Positions 9,964 through 17,725 of a stretch of 64,000 nucleotides of DNA are shown piece by piece. The notes under the pieces are model-generated. The model searched no databases and was not told where the DNA came from. It saw only the letters and a list, made by a program, of their open reading frames with translations. Numbering within the stretch: the stretch's first letter is position 1; every line of letters starts with the position of its first letter. The stretch covers positions 434,001 to 498,000 of the forward strand of contig CAYPIY010000001.1 in the NCBI GenBank assembly GCA_964410965.1, in the 5' to 3' direction. This DNA comes from JBBIRG01 sp964410965. Its GTDB lineage: Bacteria > CLD3 > SB21 > JBBIRG01. The translations under genes and the position numbers were made by a program.

Positions 9964-11238
9964 CTATTCGTCCGTTGTCGGTTGCAGTGCCGAACCGGTT
10001 TTAAATTCGAGTTCGGCGAGGTTTTTTAAATAGTCCGTTTCAGCCATGAGCGCTTCTTCCCGGAATTTGAGTAGTTTCTGTGCGGTATCGTAAGCCATGG
10101 GTCCGGCCATAGGATCCGTCTGGTACTGCCTGAGCGCGAGATCGTACGCCGACTGAAGTCCGGGAATCAGGTCATGGCGGTATATCCTGATCAGTTCAAG
10201 GTTTTTCCGGATCGTCCTGACTGACCGGGTGATGTCCGCGCGGATCATGTTTTTCATATTTTCGATTTCTTTTTCCGTTTGCCGGTTTTGCCACCGCTTT
10301 TCGTTCATCATGCCCTCGATGCGCGATCCTGACCACCATGCCGCGGGGACCGTCAGTCCGATCATGACCGACCAGAAATCGCGGCCGGTATCCGACATGT
10401 TTTTATACATGCCTTTGATCATGAAATCGGGATAGCGCTCCCTGCGCACGGCCGATATCTCGCGGTCGTTCATGATGATCGCCCATTCCATCGATTTTAG
10501 ATCGGGACGGCGGGTTATTGCTTTAAGAATCAGCGAATCGGCGTTTATCCGGAGGCTGTCGGGAACAGGAAAGACCGCCGCGATCATCGAATCATGAAAC
10601 GACGGAACCGCGCCGGAGATCATCGCGAGCGATTCTTCGCGCTCTTGCCGTAAACGGATGAATTCGACCTGGATCATCGAGAGATCGTTCTTCAGCATCA
10701 GCGTTTCAAGAACGCCTGAAGAACCGGATGAAACCTGGCGTGCGGATAATTCATAGAGCCGGTTCATGACATCGTACCGCTGGCGGTTCAGCCCGGATAA
10801 CTGATCATTAATAAAGAGTTCAATATAATTCATCCGGATATCCCGGATCAGTTGCTGCCGGCGGCGCAGTTTGTCCTGCCTTTTCATGGACGACTGCGCG
10901 AGGATGACGCGGGACATGGACGCCGTTTTGCCGGGCCAGGGGATCATCTGCTGGATGAAATAATCCGTTTCCATGTTTTTTCCCAGCGGATTCGGGAACT
11001 GGCGTACGGGAATCTGGAAGAATTCGATACCCAGCAAAGGAGGATCCCATGCGGTGACCTGGTCTTTTCGGCTCTCGATGGCTCTGATTTCATGATCCAT
11101 CGCGTCAAGGGCGGGATGAGCGCTCATTGCGCGGGAGATCAGCGAATCAAGGGCGGGAGGCCAGGCGAACAGTTGCTGCGGCCGCAGATCATGCGCGTAA
11201 CCGCAGCCGATGATAAAAACCATCATCAGCGCTTTCAT
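9964..11238 (-). CDS. TolC-family outer-membrane efflux protein (CusC-like)
   Basis: This is the outer-membrane channel component of the metal exporter. The 424-aa protein has a short export signal (MKALMMVFIIGCGYAHD) and two long alpha-helical repeats with heptad character, as in the OEP/TolC family. The repeats are marked by ALDSLISRAMSAHPALDA near the N-terminus and ALRQYQTDPMAGPMAYDTAQ in the second half. The Cys in the signal is not in a clear lipobox, so lipidation is uncertain. Position between the Cys-rich gene and the RND pump fixes its role. Identity as a TolC-like channel is firm; the CusC name is by context. Confidence 0.88.
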   Translation of the reverse strand: MKALMMVFIIGCGYAHDLRPQQLFAWPPALDSLISRAMSAHPALDAMDHEIRAIESRKDQVTAWDPPLLGIEFFQIPVRQFPNPLGKNMETDYFIQQMIPWPGKTASMSRVILAQSSMKRQDKLRRRQQLIRDIRMNYIELFINDQLSGLNRQRYDVMNRLYELSARQVSSGSSGVLETLMLKNDLSMIQVEFIRLRQEREESLAMISGAVPSFHDSMIAAVFPVPDSLRINADSLILKAITRRPDLKSMEWAIIMNDREISAVRRERYPDFMIKGMYKNMSDTGRDFWSVMIGLTVPAAWWSGSRIEGMMNEKRWQNRQTEKEIENMKNMIRADITRSVRTIRKNLELIRIYRHDLIPGLQSAYDLALRQYQTDPMAGPMAYDTAQKLLKFREEALMAETDYLKNLAELEFKTGSALQPTTDE

Positions 11239-11292
11239 AAAGCGACCTTTGAATATAGTAATGGTTGGATTAAAAATTAATTCGTGCTGATC

Positions 11293-11721
11293 TCAAATAT
11301 TGAGACGATGAAACCGCGATAAATGATCCGCCGGCCTTCCGGGCGGTGATTCGGCGATGGTTTCCGTGATGCCGCGCGTGTTGAGGCAATTGAGCGGGTC
11401 AAATGCTGGCTGAACGAAAGATACGATGCAAGAGGAGTAAAGAGGGGAGAATTTTGCAAGAATATCAATGTCGGGCAGGGTCACGGGAGCAGCGGTGGTA
11501 TTATTTCCGCAGGGACAGCAGGGTTCGGCCTGAAACGAAGGCATATCGATTACGGCATGCGTACCGCAGCATGATCCGGATGAAGAACAGCACGACAAAC
11601 CCGTGTCTTGCCGCAGATCACAATTCAGAGTTACGTAACCTGAAGTAAGGGGGAGAAGAAATAAACATAACGCCAGCATGACAGACGCGGATTGTTTTGT
11701 GATGGTGAGTTGATTCGTCAT
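11293..11721 (-). CDS. Small exported Cys-rich protein at head of copper operon
   Basis: I do not recognise a family. The 142-aa protein starts with a hydrophobic segment (SASVMLALCLFLLPLTSGYV) that could be a signal peptide or one membrane helix. Two cysteine clusters follow, GLSCCSSSGSCCGTH and EPCCPCGN, then a Pro-rich tail. Double and spaced cysteines suit soft-metal binding. It is first in the operon, 54 bp before the TolC-like gene. A periplasmic copper-binding accessory is a reasonable guess but not demonstrated. The coding status is supported by position, the clean signal-like N-terminus and the absence of a better frame. Confidence 0.7.
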   Translation of the reverse strand: MTNQLTITKQSASVMLALCLFLLPLTSGYVTLNCDLRQDTGLSCCSSSGSCCGTHAVIDMPSFQAEPCCPCGNNTTAAPVTLPDIDILAKFSPLYSSCIVSFVQPAFDPLNCLNTRGITETIAESPPGRPADHLSRFHRLNI

Positions 11722-11831
11722 AATAATATAATAAAGAAAACGTTTACTTATTTCAAACCAAATTTGGATTTTTTAATCTCAAATATATAAGAAGTCTTCT
11801 ATTCCCCCCGAAGCACACAAATTAAGATTAA
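11722..11831 (-). promoter_or_regulatory. Presumed promoter region of the copper operon
   Basis: This AT-rich stretch lies upstream of the first operon gene. It contains the perfect palindrome CCAAATTTGG (11758-11767) and a shorter odd palindrome AGAAGTCTTCT (about 11790-11800). Either could be an operator. I cannot assign promoter boxes firmly. Confidence 0.3.
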
Positions 11832-11909
11832 TTATTTCATAAGTAAATCGATTCGTATGTTTTCCTCGTCTTCGGCGATCAGGATCGTTTTTTCAGGTTT
11901 CGGTTTCAT
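11832..11909 (-). pseudogene. Stump of a response-regulator receiver domain
   Basis: A 25-codon reading frame starts two bases after the stop of the upstream FecR-like gene (TGACCATG). It encodes a peptide containing TILIAEDEENIRIDLL, which matches the first strand and acidic pocket (xDDEx) of CheY-like receivers, then ends at a TAA. The phosphoacceptor aspartate and the rest of the domain are missing. The simplest reading is a response-regulator gene truncated from its 3' side, perhaps when the copper operon arrived. Only the N-terminal motif supports this. Confidence 0.5.
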
Positions 11910-11911
11910 GG

Positions 11912-12844
11912 TCAATGTTCGAATTTTTCAGTAAGTTCGATGTACCGCTTTGTCTGTTCCGGCAAGTCCATCTGATCCATGATTCTGGCGTAGAACATCA
12001 GCGCGACAGGATGATCAGCTTCTTTTTTCATGAGAGATTCGAGTTCCGCACGGCATTCCTGAAACAGCCGGTGACGGTGTAACAACTGGGCATACAACAG
12101 GGAATAAGCGACGGAAAGCGTATCACGGGCCATAATGTCTTTCAGAAGGATATGCTCCTCCGTGAACTGAGCTTTCTGCTGTTCGGTCATGATCTCAAAC
12201 CAGACCGGAACCGGAGCCGAGGTCAGATCTCCTTTTTCAGGCTGCACGGACCAGTGATACTGCTGCCCCTTTTCGAGGCCCAGTTCATCGGTGATTCTGA
12301 ACCGGTTATCCCGGAGTGTCGATCGGAAAGAAAAATCATTTTCGTAACAGCGGATGGATAACTCGACAGTGGGCTGGCCTTGTTTCGCGGTCCAGTTGAG
12401 TGAACCGGGCGACTCACGGAGCCTTGTGTTTCTGGGTGATTTCAGCATGATTTCCTGACCTGAAGAACTGCGCAATCCGTCCCATGATTTTTTCCGTGTT
12501 TTCTCAAACCATTGCCTTGCGGCTAGCCACTCCTGAAAGAACCGCCTGGGTTCGGCATTTTCAGTTTCGGGCATGAGATAGCGGCCTGACTGCTTCACGG
12601 TGATGAAACGGTCCAGGCTGTCAAGCAGCAATACGGCACCCTTGGCGGATATGTTCAACGAATCGTTTTCATAAACGAACATGCCTTTTTTGATGAAAAC
12701 CGGCGCACCGCTCCTCGATACGCGGCATGTGCCCTTGACATCGAGCACTATAGCCGCAGGATTCTGAGCATGCAGGGCGGAATATGCCAGGAATGTAACC
12801 GCCACGGCCATGTAGATATTCCCCCATCTCGTTTTGCGGATCAT
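11912..12844 (-). CDS. Exported FecR-like protein with C-terminal helical repeats
   Basis: The 310-aa protein has a signal peptide (YMAVAVTFLAYSALHAQ). The first third resembles FecR-type beta domains: VLDVKGTCRVSRSGAPVFIKKG and ISAKGAVLLLDSLDRFITVK. The C-terminal 80 residues are helical and look TPR-like (LLYAQLLHRHRLFQECRAEL, ALMFYARIMDQM). It follows the SpoIIE-type phosphatase gene by 18 bp in the nusB operon and precedes the receiver stump. No precise function can be assigned. A periplasmic or surface-associated regulatory or structural role is possible. Confidence 0.75.
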   Translation of the reverse strand: MIRKTRWGNIYMAVAVTFLAYSALHAQNPAAIVLDVKGTCRVSRSGAPVFIKKGMFVYENDSLNISAKGAVLLLDSLDRFITVKQSGRYLMPETENAEPRRFFQEWLAARQWFEKTRKKSWDGLRSSSGQEIMLKSPRNTRLRESPGSLNWTAKQGQPTVELSIRCYENDFSFRSTLRDNRFRITDELGLEKGQQYHWSVQPEKGDLTSAPVPVWFEIMTEQQKAQFTEEHILLKDIMARDTLSVAYSLLYAQLLHRHRLFQECRAELESLMKKEADHPVALMFYARIMDQMDLPEQTKRYIELTEKFEH

Positions 12845-12862
12845 GGTTTGCCTCCTCGCAGT

Positions 12863-14134
12863 TTATTTTGAAGCGCGTTTAAGAATCAGAAGCGTGATAT
12901 CGTCGGCCTGTTCGGCCTCGCCTTCAAAGGCTTTGACGTCGCCGTATATTTTATGGTTGATGGCTTCCGCATCTTCGCAGGCGTACTGAATCACGGTGGC
13001 TTCGAGCCTCTCATCACTGAAGAAATCCTCCGCCTCGTTTTCAGCCTCCGTCACTCCGTCGGTAAACATCACGACCACATCGTCCGGCTGAAGATGAAAG
13101 GTTTCTGACTGAAAATCGTTGAACTCGACCATGCCCAGCGGGACACCCCCGGTTTTAAGCTTGATCAGTTCCCCTTTCCGGTAAAGCAGGGGCGGGTTGT
13201 GTCCCGCGTTGAGCGTGACCAGCGTGTGAGAGGCAGGATCAAGCACGGAGATGAAAAACGTGATGTATTTTTCAACGGTGGAATTTTTCAGGATGATCCG
13301 GTTGAGTTTTTTCACGAGTTCCGTCAAGGAGAAATCGGATTCCAGGTAAGCATGCAGGGAAGCCTGCAGAGTGGAGACCAGAAGCGCTCCGGAAACGCTT
13401 TTACCCGATACGTCGGCGATGATCAGCGCGAATTTGCCGTCTTTCAGCGGTATTACATCGTAGAAATCGCCGCCAACCTGCTTGCTGGGATCGTTCTTTC
13501 CGGAGATCTGGTAGCCGGGAATCGGGGGCAGGATTTTCGGAATGATCATGCTCTGGATCGTAGCGGCAACCTCCAGTTCCTTGTCGATCCTCTGTTTTTC
13601 GAGCGCTTCCTGCACCAGCCGGGCGTTCTCGATCGCGATGCATGCGTCGACCGACAGAGTATCCAGGAAATGTACGTCGTCCAAAGTGAAAAAATCGTTT
13701 TTCTTGTTGATAATCTGGAAGACCCCGATCATCTGGTTCTCGCGGTTTTTCATCGGTGTGCAGAGCATGGTTTTCGTTCGGTACCCGGTCTTCCGGTCAA
13801 AATCCGGGTTGAACCGGTCATCCTTGTACGCGTCTTTGAGAATAACCCGTTTCCCGGTCTGCCCGACATGGCCAGCAATGCCTTGTCCCATCGGGAGCCG
13901 TACTTCGACAAGATCCTCGCCCTGCAAAACTTTTGACCAGAGCTCGTTTTTTTCACGGTCGATCAGATAAACCGTGCCCCGGTCCGCGTCAAGATTTTTG
14001 ATCGCCGTGTCGAGAATGATCCCGAGAATCTTGTCCAGGTCGAGCGTGGAGTTGAGTAATTTGCCGACCTCGACGATCGCCATCAGGCGGATGGCTTCGT
14101 CAGTTACCTGCCTGAGTTTTTCCGCTAAATCCAC
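12863..14134 (-). CDS. GAF domain-containing SpoIIE/RsbU-type PP2C phosphatase
   Basis: This predicted cytoplasmic serine/threonine phosphatase (423 aa) is of the kind that controls anti-sigma-factor antagonists. Residues about 15-170 form a GAF sensor domain (DADRGTVYLIDREKNELW, GQGIAGHVGQTG). A helical linker follows (ELEVAATIQSMIIP, the usual 'AxxIQ' linker of RsbU proteins). The C-terminal half is PP2C/SpoIIE with metal-ligand motifs GGDFYD, IADVSGKSVSGALL, TLNAGHNPPLLY and VMFTDGVTEAEN. It starts three bases after the radical-SAM gene. No anti-sigma factor or antagonist gene lies in the window. Confidence 0.93.
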   Translation of the reverse strand: MDLAEKLRQVTDEAIRLMAIVEVGKLLNSTLDLDKILGIILDTAIKNLDADRGTVYLIDREKNELWSKVLQGEDLVEVRLPMGQGIAGHVGQTGKRVILKDAYKDDRFNPDFDRKTGYRTKTMLCTPMKNRENQMIGVFQIINKKNDFFTLDDVHFLDTLSVDACIAIENARLVQEALEKQRIDKELEVAATIQSMIIPKILPPIPGYQISGKNDPSKQVGGDFYDVIPLKDGKFALIIADVSGKSVSGALLVSTLQASLHAYLESDFSLTELVKKLNRIILKNSTVEKYITFFISVLDPASHTLVTLNAGHNPPLLYRKGELIKLKTGGVPLGMVEFNDFQSETFHLQPDDVVVMFTDGVTEAENEAEDFFSDERLEATVIQYACEDAEAINHKIYGDVKAFEGEAEQADDITLLILKRASK

Positions 14135-14137
14135 AAA

Positions 14138-14758
14138 TCACCTTTGGCTATGTAATGAATGAAATAGATCTAACGACTCGCCGGACCGGACCGGAAATCC
14201 GGTGATCACGAGCCGCCCGTTGTCGATTGTCATTTCGCATTCCCTTACCGGAAGGTCTGTCCGATCCTCGTAATGACGGTAGCGATTCGAAAGAAAATGA
14301 ACGTTTTGATTGAACGAGCTTCTCCATAACCGGTCGCACGCCAGTGATTCGATATATTCACCGTCCACAAGAATATCCAGCATCCCCAGCAGGGCAGATG
14401 TGAATCGGTTTTTTTCCCTGAGCTCAGCGATCCGGTATCCGGTGAAGGCCATAAGGGAAAGCCCGTTCCTGCGGAATTCATCTGCCGCGGACAGCAGCGT
14501 TTCCGCCTGATCAAACGGCTCCCCACCGGAAAAAGTGATGCCTTCAATATCCCTGAATTCATGCGTATTCGCGGAAATATGGCCGGCCAGCTCACCGGGC
14601 GTATAGGAAATCCCTCCTGCCTGCGGAAGGAAATCCGGATTACAGCAACCGGAACATTTTTTGCCGCAGCCCTGAACCCAGATCACGGAACGAAGACCGG
14701 GGCCGTTCACCTCGGACCGGAAAAGGATCTCGGCGATATGTAACCTCAGAGCGGACAT
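14138..14758 (-). CDS. NrdG-like radical SAM activating protein
   Basis: This short radical SAM enzyme (206 aa) has C31-x3-C35-x2-C38 in VQGCGKKCSGCCNP and the GGEPF block in GITFSGGEPFDQAETLL. It has the size and architecture of class III ribonucleotide reductase or pyruvate formate-lyase activases. The glycyl-radical partner is not in this window, so its substrate is unknown. It sits between nusB (29 bp before) and the phosphatase (3 bp after), so it is co-transcribed with both. The name nrdG is not justified without the partner. Confidence 0.85.
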   Translation of the reverse strand: MSALRLHIAEILFRSEVNGPGLRSVIWVQGCGKKCSGCCNPDFLPQAGGISYTPGELAGHISANTHEFRDIEGITFSGGEPFDQAETLLSAADEFRRNGLSLMAFTGYRIAELREKNRFTSALLGMLDILVDGEYIESLACDRLWRSSFNQNVHFLSNRYRHYEDRTDLPVRECEMTIDNGRLVITGFPVRSGESLDLFHSLHSQR

Positions 14759-14787
14759 TTTCGTTTTCCGGTTTTTGCAGCAAACAC

Positions 14788-15288
14788 TTATTTGCGCTTC
14801 AGGAGTCCCAATGCGCTTTTTTGGATCCTATTCTCTTTCGTCAGCTCGATCAGAACCGCGTCCAGAACGCCGTTGATGAACTGGCTGCTTTTGTCGGTGC
14901 TGTAGCGTTTGCCAATCTCAAGGGCCTCATTAATGGTAACTTTGGAAGGAATGTCCTCAAAATAAAGAAATTCGCAGATGCCCATTCGCAGGATTACCCG
15001 GTCAATGACGGCAATCCGGTCAAACTCCCAGTTACTTGCGTGTTTCCGGATCAGGAGGTCAAACTCCCCGGAATGATTGACCGTTTCTGCGGAAAGTCGT
15101 TTGATGAACGCCATGGCCTGATCGCTGAACGAATCACAGACGTCATCGATTATCATGTACAGCTCGGCGGGTGAAAATTCATACGCGAATAAAATCTTCA
15201 GCACCGCCTCGCGCGCTTCGCGGCGGCTGTTCACGGGCGCCTTGGGCTTCCGGGCCGTTTGATCATCATCAAGTAACATCGGGTTCAT
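14788..15288 (-). CDS. nusB: Transcription antitermination factor NusB
   Basis: NusB binds boxA RNA with S10/NusE and supports rRNA antitermination. The 166-aa protein has the family core SRREAREAVLKILFAYEF at the N-terminus, then EFDRIAVIDRVILRMGICEF and KVTINEALEIGKRYSTDKSS with FINGVLD. An N-terminal extension of about 20 residues (LLDDDQTARKPKAP) precedes the core. It heads the operon running to about 11832. Confidence 0.96.
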   Translation of the reverse strand: MNPMLLDDDQTARKPKAPVNSRREAREAVLKILFAYEFSPAELYMIIDDVCDSFSDQAMAFIKRLSAETVNHSGEFDLLIRKHASNWEFDRIAVIDRVILRMGICEFLYFEDIPSKVTINEALEIGKRYSTDKSSQFINGVLDAVLIELTKENRIQKSALGLLKRK

Positions 15289-15686
15289 GAGGGCGTCATC
15301 AGTCTTCTTGTAAAAGAACTTTATTTTATCTGCAATATAATGACCCGAAAATGAATAATCAAGAACAACTTATTCCGTGCCAGGGTAACGACCGCGTCCG
15401 CATCACATGAACTGCATAGGCCATCGCCGGAACCCGGCTGAGTCGATGCATCAGAAACATCCGCATTAACCGGCCTCTTTACATGCCATGGCAAATCATT
15501 ATACGCTGCCCTTGCGGGCATTTTATAAAGCCTGATGACCGCTTATCGAAAACCATTTGGAAAATCAGGTGAATGAGCCTAAATTAATACCGCAAAAATG
15601 CTTGCCGATCGTGAAACAATTTGATCGATGAAACGTAATTATTATGCATAATTATCCGAACAACCCATTTAAATCTGGAGATTACC
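15289..15686. other. Divergent intergenic region
   Basis: This is a 398-bp gap between the divergent nusB operon and the isochorismatase-like gene. I see no credible gene. A short hairpin TGCCC-TTGC-GGGCA followed by TTTT (15507-15524) resembles a weak plus-strand terminator. Promoters for both directions should lie here, and a GGAG ribosome-binding site precedes the 15687 start. Confidence 0.5.
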
Positions 15687-16616
15687 ATGAAAGCAAAAAC
15701 AAGCGCATGGGTACTCACAATGATGCTGATCACCCTATCCTCTTTGCTGTCGGCCCAGCAATCGGATAAATCTTCCCCGGTCCCGTTCAAGCCCGCGTTG
15801 CTGGTCATCGATATTCAGAATGCGTACCTCCCGCTCATGGATGAAAAAGACGTAAAGCCGGGAATGGAAGCGATTGACCGGTTAATCGAATGGTTCCGGG
15901 CGAATCAGTATCCGGTAATACGTGTATATCATACGGAAATAGGACAAGGGCCTGAACCCGGCAGCGAGCCGTTTGAGTTTCCCAAATCGGTCCGGATCAA
16001 AGACAGTGACTCAAAAGTCATAAAGAATTATCCCAGCGCGTTTACCAAAACCGATCTGGATCGCATCCTGAAAGAAAAGGACATCAATACGTTATTCATT
16101 TCGGGACTCAGCGCAGTCGGCTGCGCATTGGCGACATATTTCGGGGCGCTGGACCGCCAGTATGACGCCTTCATGGTCCGTGAAGCCATCATGAGCCACA
16201 AAGCGGAATACACCGATGTCATAAGAAATATCACCGGATCCGTACCTATGAAATCGGTCCATCTGAGCATGAAAATACTTTCAGGAGATACAAAATTTCT
16301 TGAAACCCTGCCTCCGGACACGTTGATACGCAGATATGAAATATCAGACGCCAATGAACTCAACAGCATCGGTTATTACATGATCTTTAAGAACCGGCTC
16401 ACGGAATCGATCCCGGTATTCAGGGCGAATGTACGTCTTTTCCCGGACGAGGCTAACTGTTATGACAGTCTCGGAGACGCATATGAAAGAAATAACCAGA
16501 AAGATCTTGCTGTAGCCAGTTATGAACAGGCCTGTCAGATAGCAAAAAAGAAAAACGATCAGAACCTGAGTGTTTTTGAGAAAAATTACCAGCGATTAAA
16601 AAGCGCCGTAAAATAG
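15687..16616 (+). CDS. Exported isochorismatase-family hydrolase with C-terminal TPR
   Basis: The 309-aa protein has a signal peptide (WVLTMMLITLSSLLSAQQ). A cysteine-hydrolase domain follows with the expected triad: D42 in LLVIDIQNAY, K113 in VIKNYPSAF, and C146 in GLSAVGCALAT. Members of this superfamily hydrolyse isochorismate, nicotinamide or other amides, and the substrate here is unknown. The last 80 residues form a TPR-like tail (YYMIFKNRLTESIPVFRANV, CYDSLGDAYERNNQKDLAVA). Export and the TPR tail are both unusual for this mostly cytosolic superfamily. It is monocistronic, with GGAG ahead of the start and a strong terminator after. Confidence 0.88.
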   Translation: MKAKTSAWVLTMMLITLSSLLSAQQSDKSSPVPFKPALLVIDIQNAYLPLMDEKDVKPGMEAIDRLIEWFRANQYPVIRVYHTEIGQGPEPGSEPFEFPKSVRIKDSDSKVIKNYPSAFTKTDLDRILKEKDINTLFISGLSAVGCALATYFGALDRQYDAFMVREAIMSHKAEYTDVIRNITGSVPMKSVHLSMKILSGDTKFLETLPPDTLIRRYEISDANELNSIGYYMIFKNRLTESIPVFRANVRLFPDEANCYDSLGDAYERNNQKDLAVASYEQACQIAKKKNDQNLSVFEKNYQRLKSAVK

Positions 16617-16640
16617 TTACAGAAAAAATGTCCACATTCA

Positions 16641-16672
16641 AAAGATGTTCCCGCCCGGAACATCTTTTTTTT
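16641..16672 (+). terminator. Rho-independent terminator
   Basis: The 11-bp stem AAAGATGTTCC/GGAACATCTTT encloses loop CGCCC and runs into a T tract, 25 bp after the stop of the isochorismatase-like gene. Confidence 0.92.
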
Positions 16673-16789
16673 GATTCAGATTACAATAAACATACATTTT
16701 TAAGATTCTGCTAGGCGGAATGAATAAAATTCCTTGAGTTTATATCGCTTATCCGTTAGATTATTTTAAAAGAAAAAGGATATATACTT

Positions 16790-17692
16790 ATGGAACCCAA
16801 TTATACGCAATTACGCCGCATTTTCATAATCCGGTGGATTGCCGGTTCATGTATTATCATCGCCGTCACTGCTTTTTTTTTCGCGAATTCCTATCATAAT
16901 ACATGGCATTATCATAAGAATGAACTGCTGAATCTCGCTAAGATCACAGCGACACAGATTGACGGCAGCAAACATGAAACGCTCAGAGCCGCACCGGAAG
17001 ATGAGGCAACGGAAGTGTACCAGAACATTAAAAAGCAACTCCAGGACATCCGGCATGCCGTGGATGATATTAAATTCATCTACACCATGATAAAGACCAC
17101 CGGCACTGCCGGCCATGAGCAGTGGAAATTCGTTGTGGATGCGGAAGACAATCCGCTCGAGATGTCCCACAGCGGCGATGTGTACGATATATCAAAATTT
17201 CCGCAGATGAAAGAAGCGTATGACCGGGCGTTGGTCGACAACGAAATCGGCGAAGACCAGTGGGGACCGTTTTTATCGGCTTATGCGCCCGTAAAGAACA
17301 AAAAAGGCTCCGTGGTGGCCATCGTGGGAGTCGACCGGAAAGGCGCACTGATCCTGTCCGAACTGAACCACCTGACTTTCAGCGCGGTCACGATCGGGGC
17401 GTTGTTTGTCGTAACCTTTTCCTTTACGACCTTCTTTCATTACCGCAACCGCCGAGATCATCTGCTGAAAGAAGAAATACGAGCGAAAAATGAACATATT
17501 AAAAAGCTCGAGAGCCTTCTGCCCATCTGCTGCATTTGCAAAAATATCAGGGATGATGATGGATGTGAAAAAGGAAAAGGAACATGGCAGGCGCTGGAAG
17601 AATATATCAAAGAAAGTTTCGATACCAATGTCACACACACCATTTGTCCCAAATGTAAAAAAGAACATTATCACCAGGATGAATCCGAATAA
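16790..17692 (+). CDS. Membrane sensor protein with C-terminal zinc-binding tail
   Basis: The 300-aa protein has one membrane helix near the N-terminus (WIAGSCIIIAVTAFFFA). A periplasmic sensory region of about 160 residues resembles PDC/Cache domains (FIYTMIKTTGTAGHEQWKFV, WGPFLSAYAPVKNKKGSVVA). A second helix follows (FSAVTIGALFVVTFSFTTFF), then a short coiled linker. The cytoplasmic tail has LPICCICKNIRDDDG...THTICPKC, a four-Cys motif often found at the end of PAS-containing sensors. There is no kinase, cyclase or methyl-accepting domain, so its output is unknown. It is 33 bp ahead of the SplB-like gene. Confidence 0.82.
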   Translation: MEPNYTQLRRIFIIRWIAGSCIIIAVTAFFFANSYHNTWHYHKNELLNLAKITATQIDGSKHETLRAAPEDEATEVYQNIKKQLQDIRHAVDDIKFIYTMIKTTGTAGHEQWKFVVDAEDNPLEMSHSGDVYDISKFPQMKEAYDRALVDNEIGEDQWGPFLSAYAPVKNKKGSVVAIVGVDRKGALILSELNHLTFSAVTIGALFVVTFSFTTFFHYRNRRDHLLKEEIRAKNEHIKKLESLLPICCICKNIRDDDGCEKGKGTWQALEEYIKESFDTNVTHTICPKCKKEHYHQDESE

Positions 17693-17725
17693 AACCCGCC
17701 TCACAGTTCTGATGACTGAAAAAGA

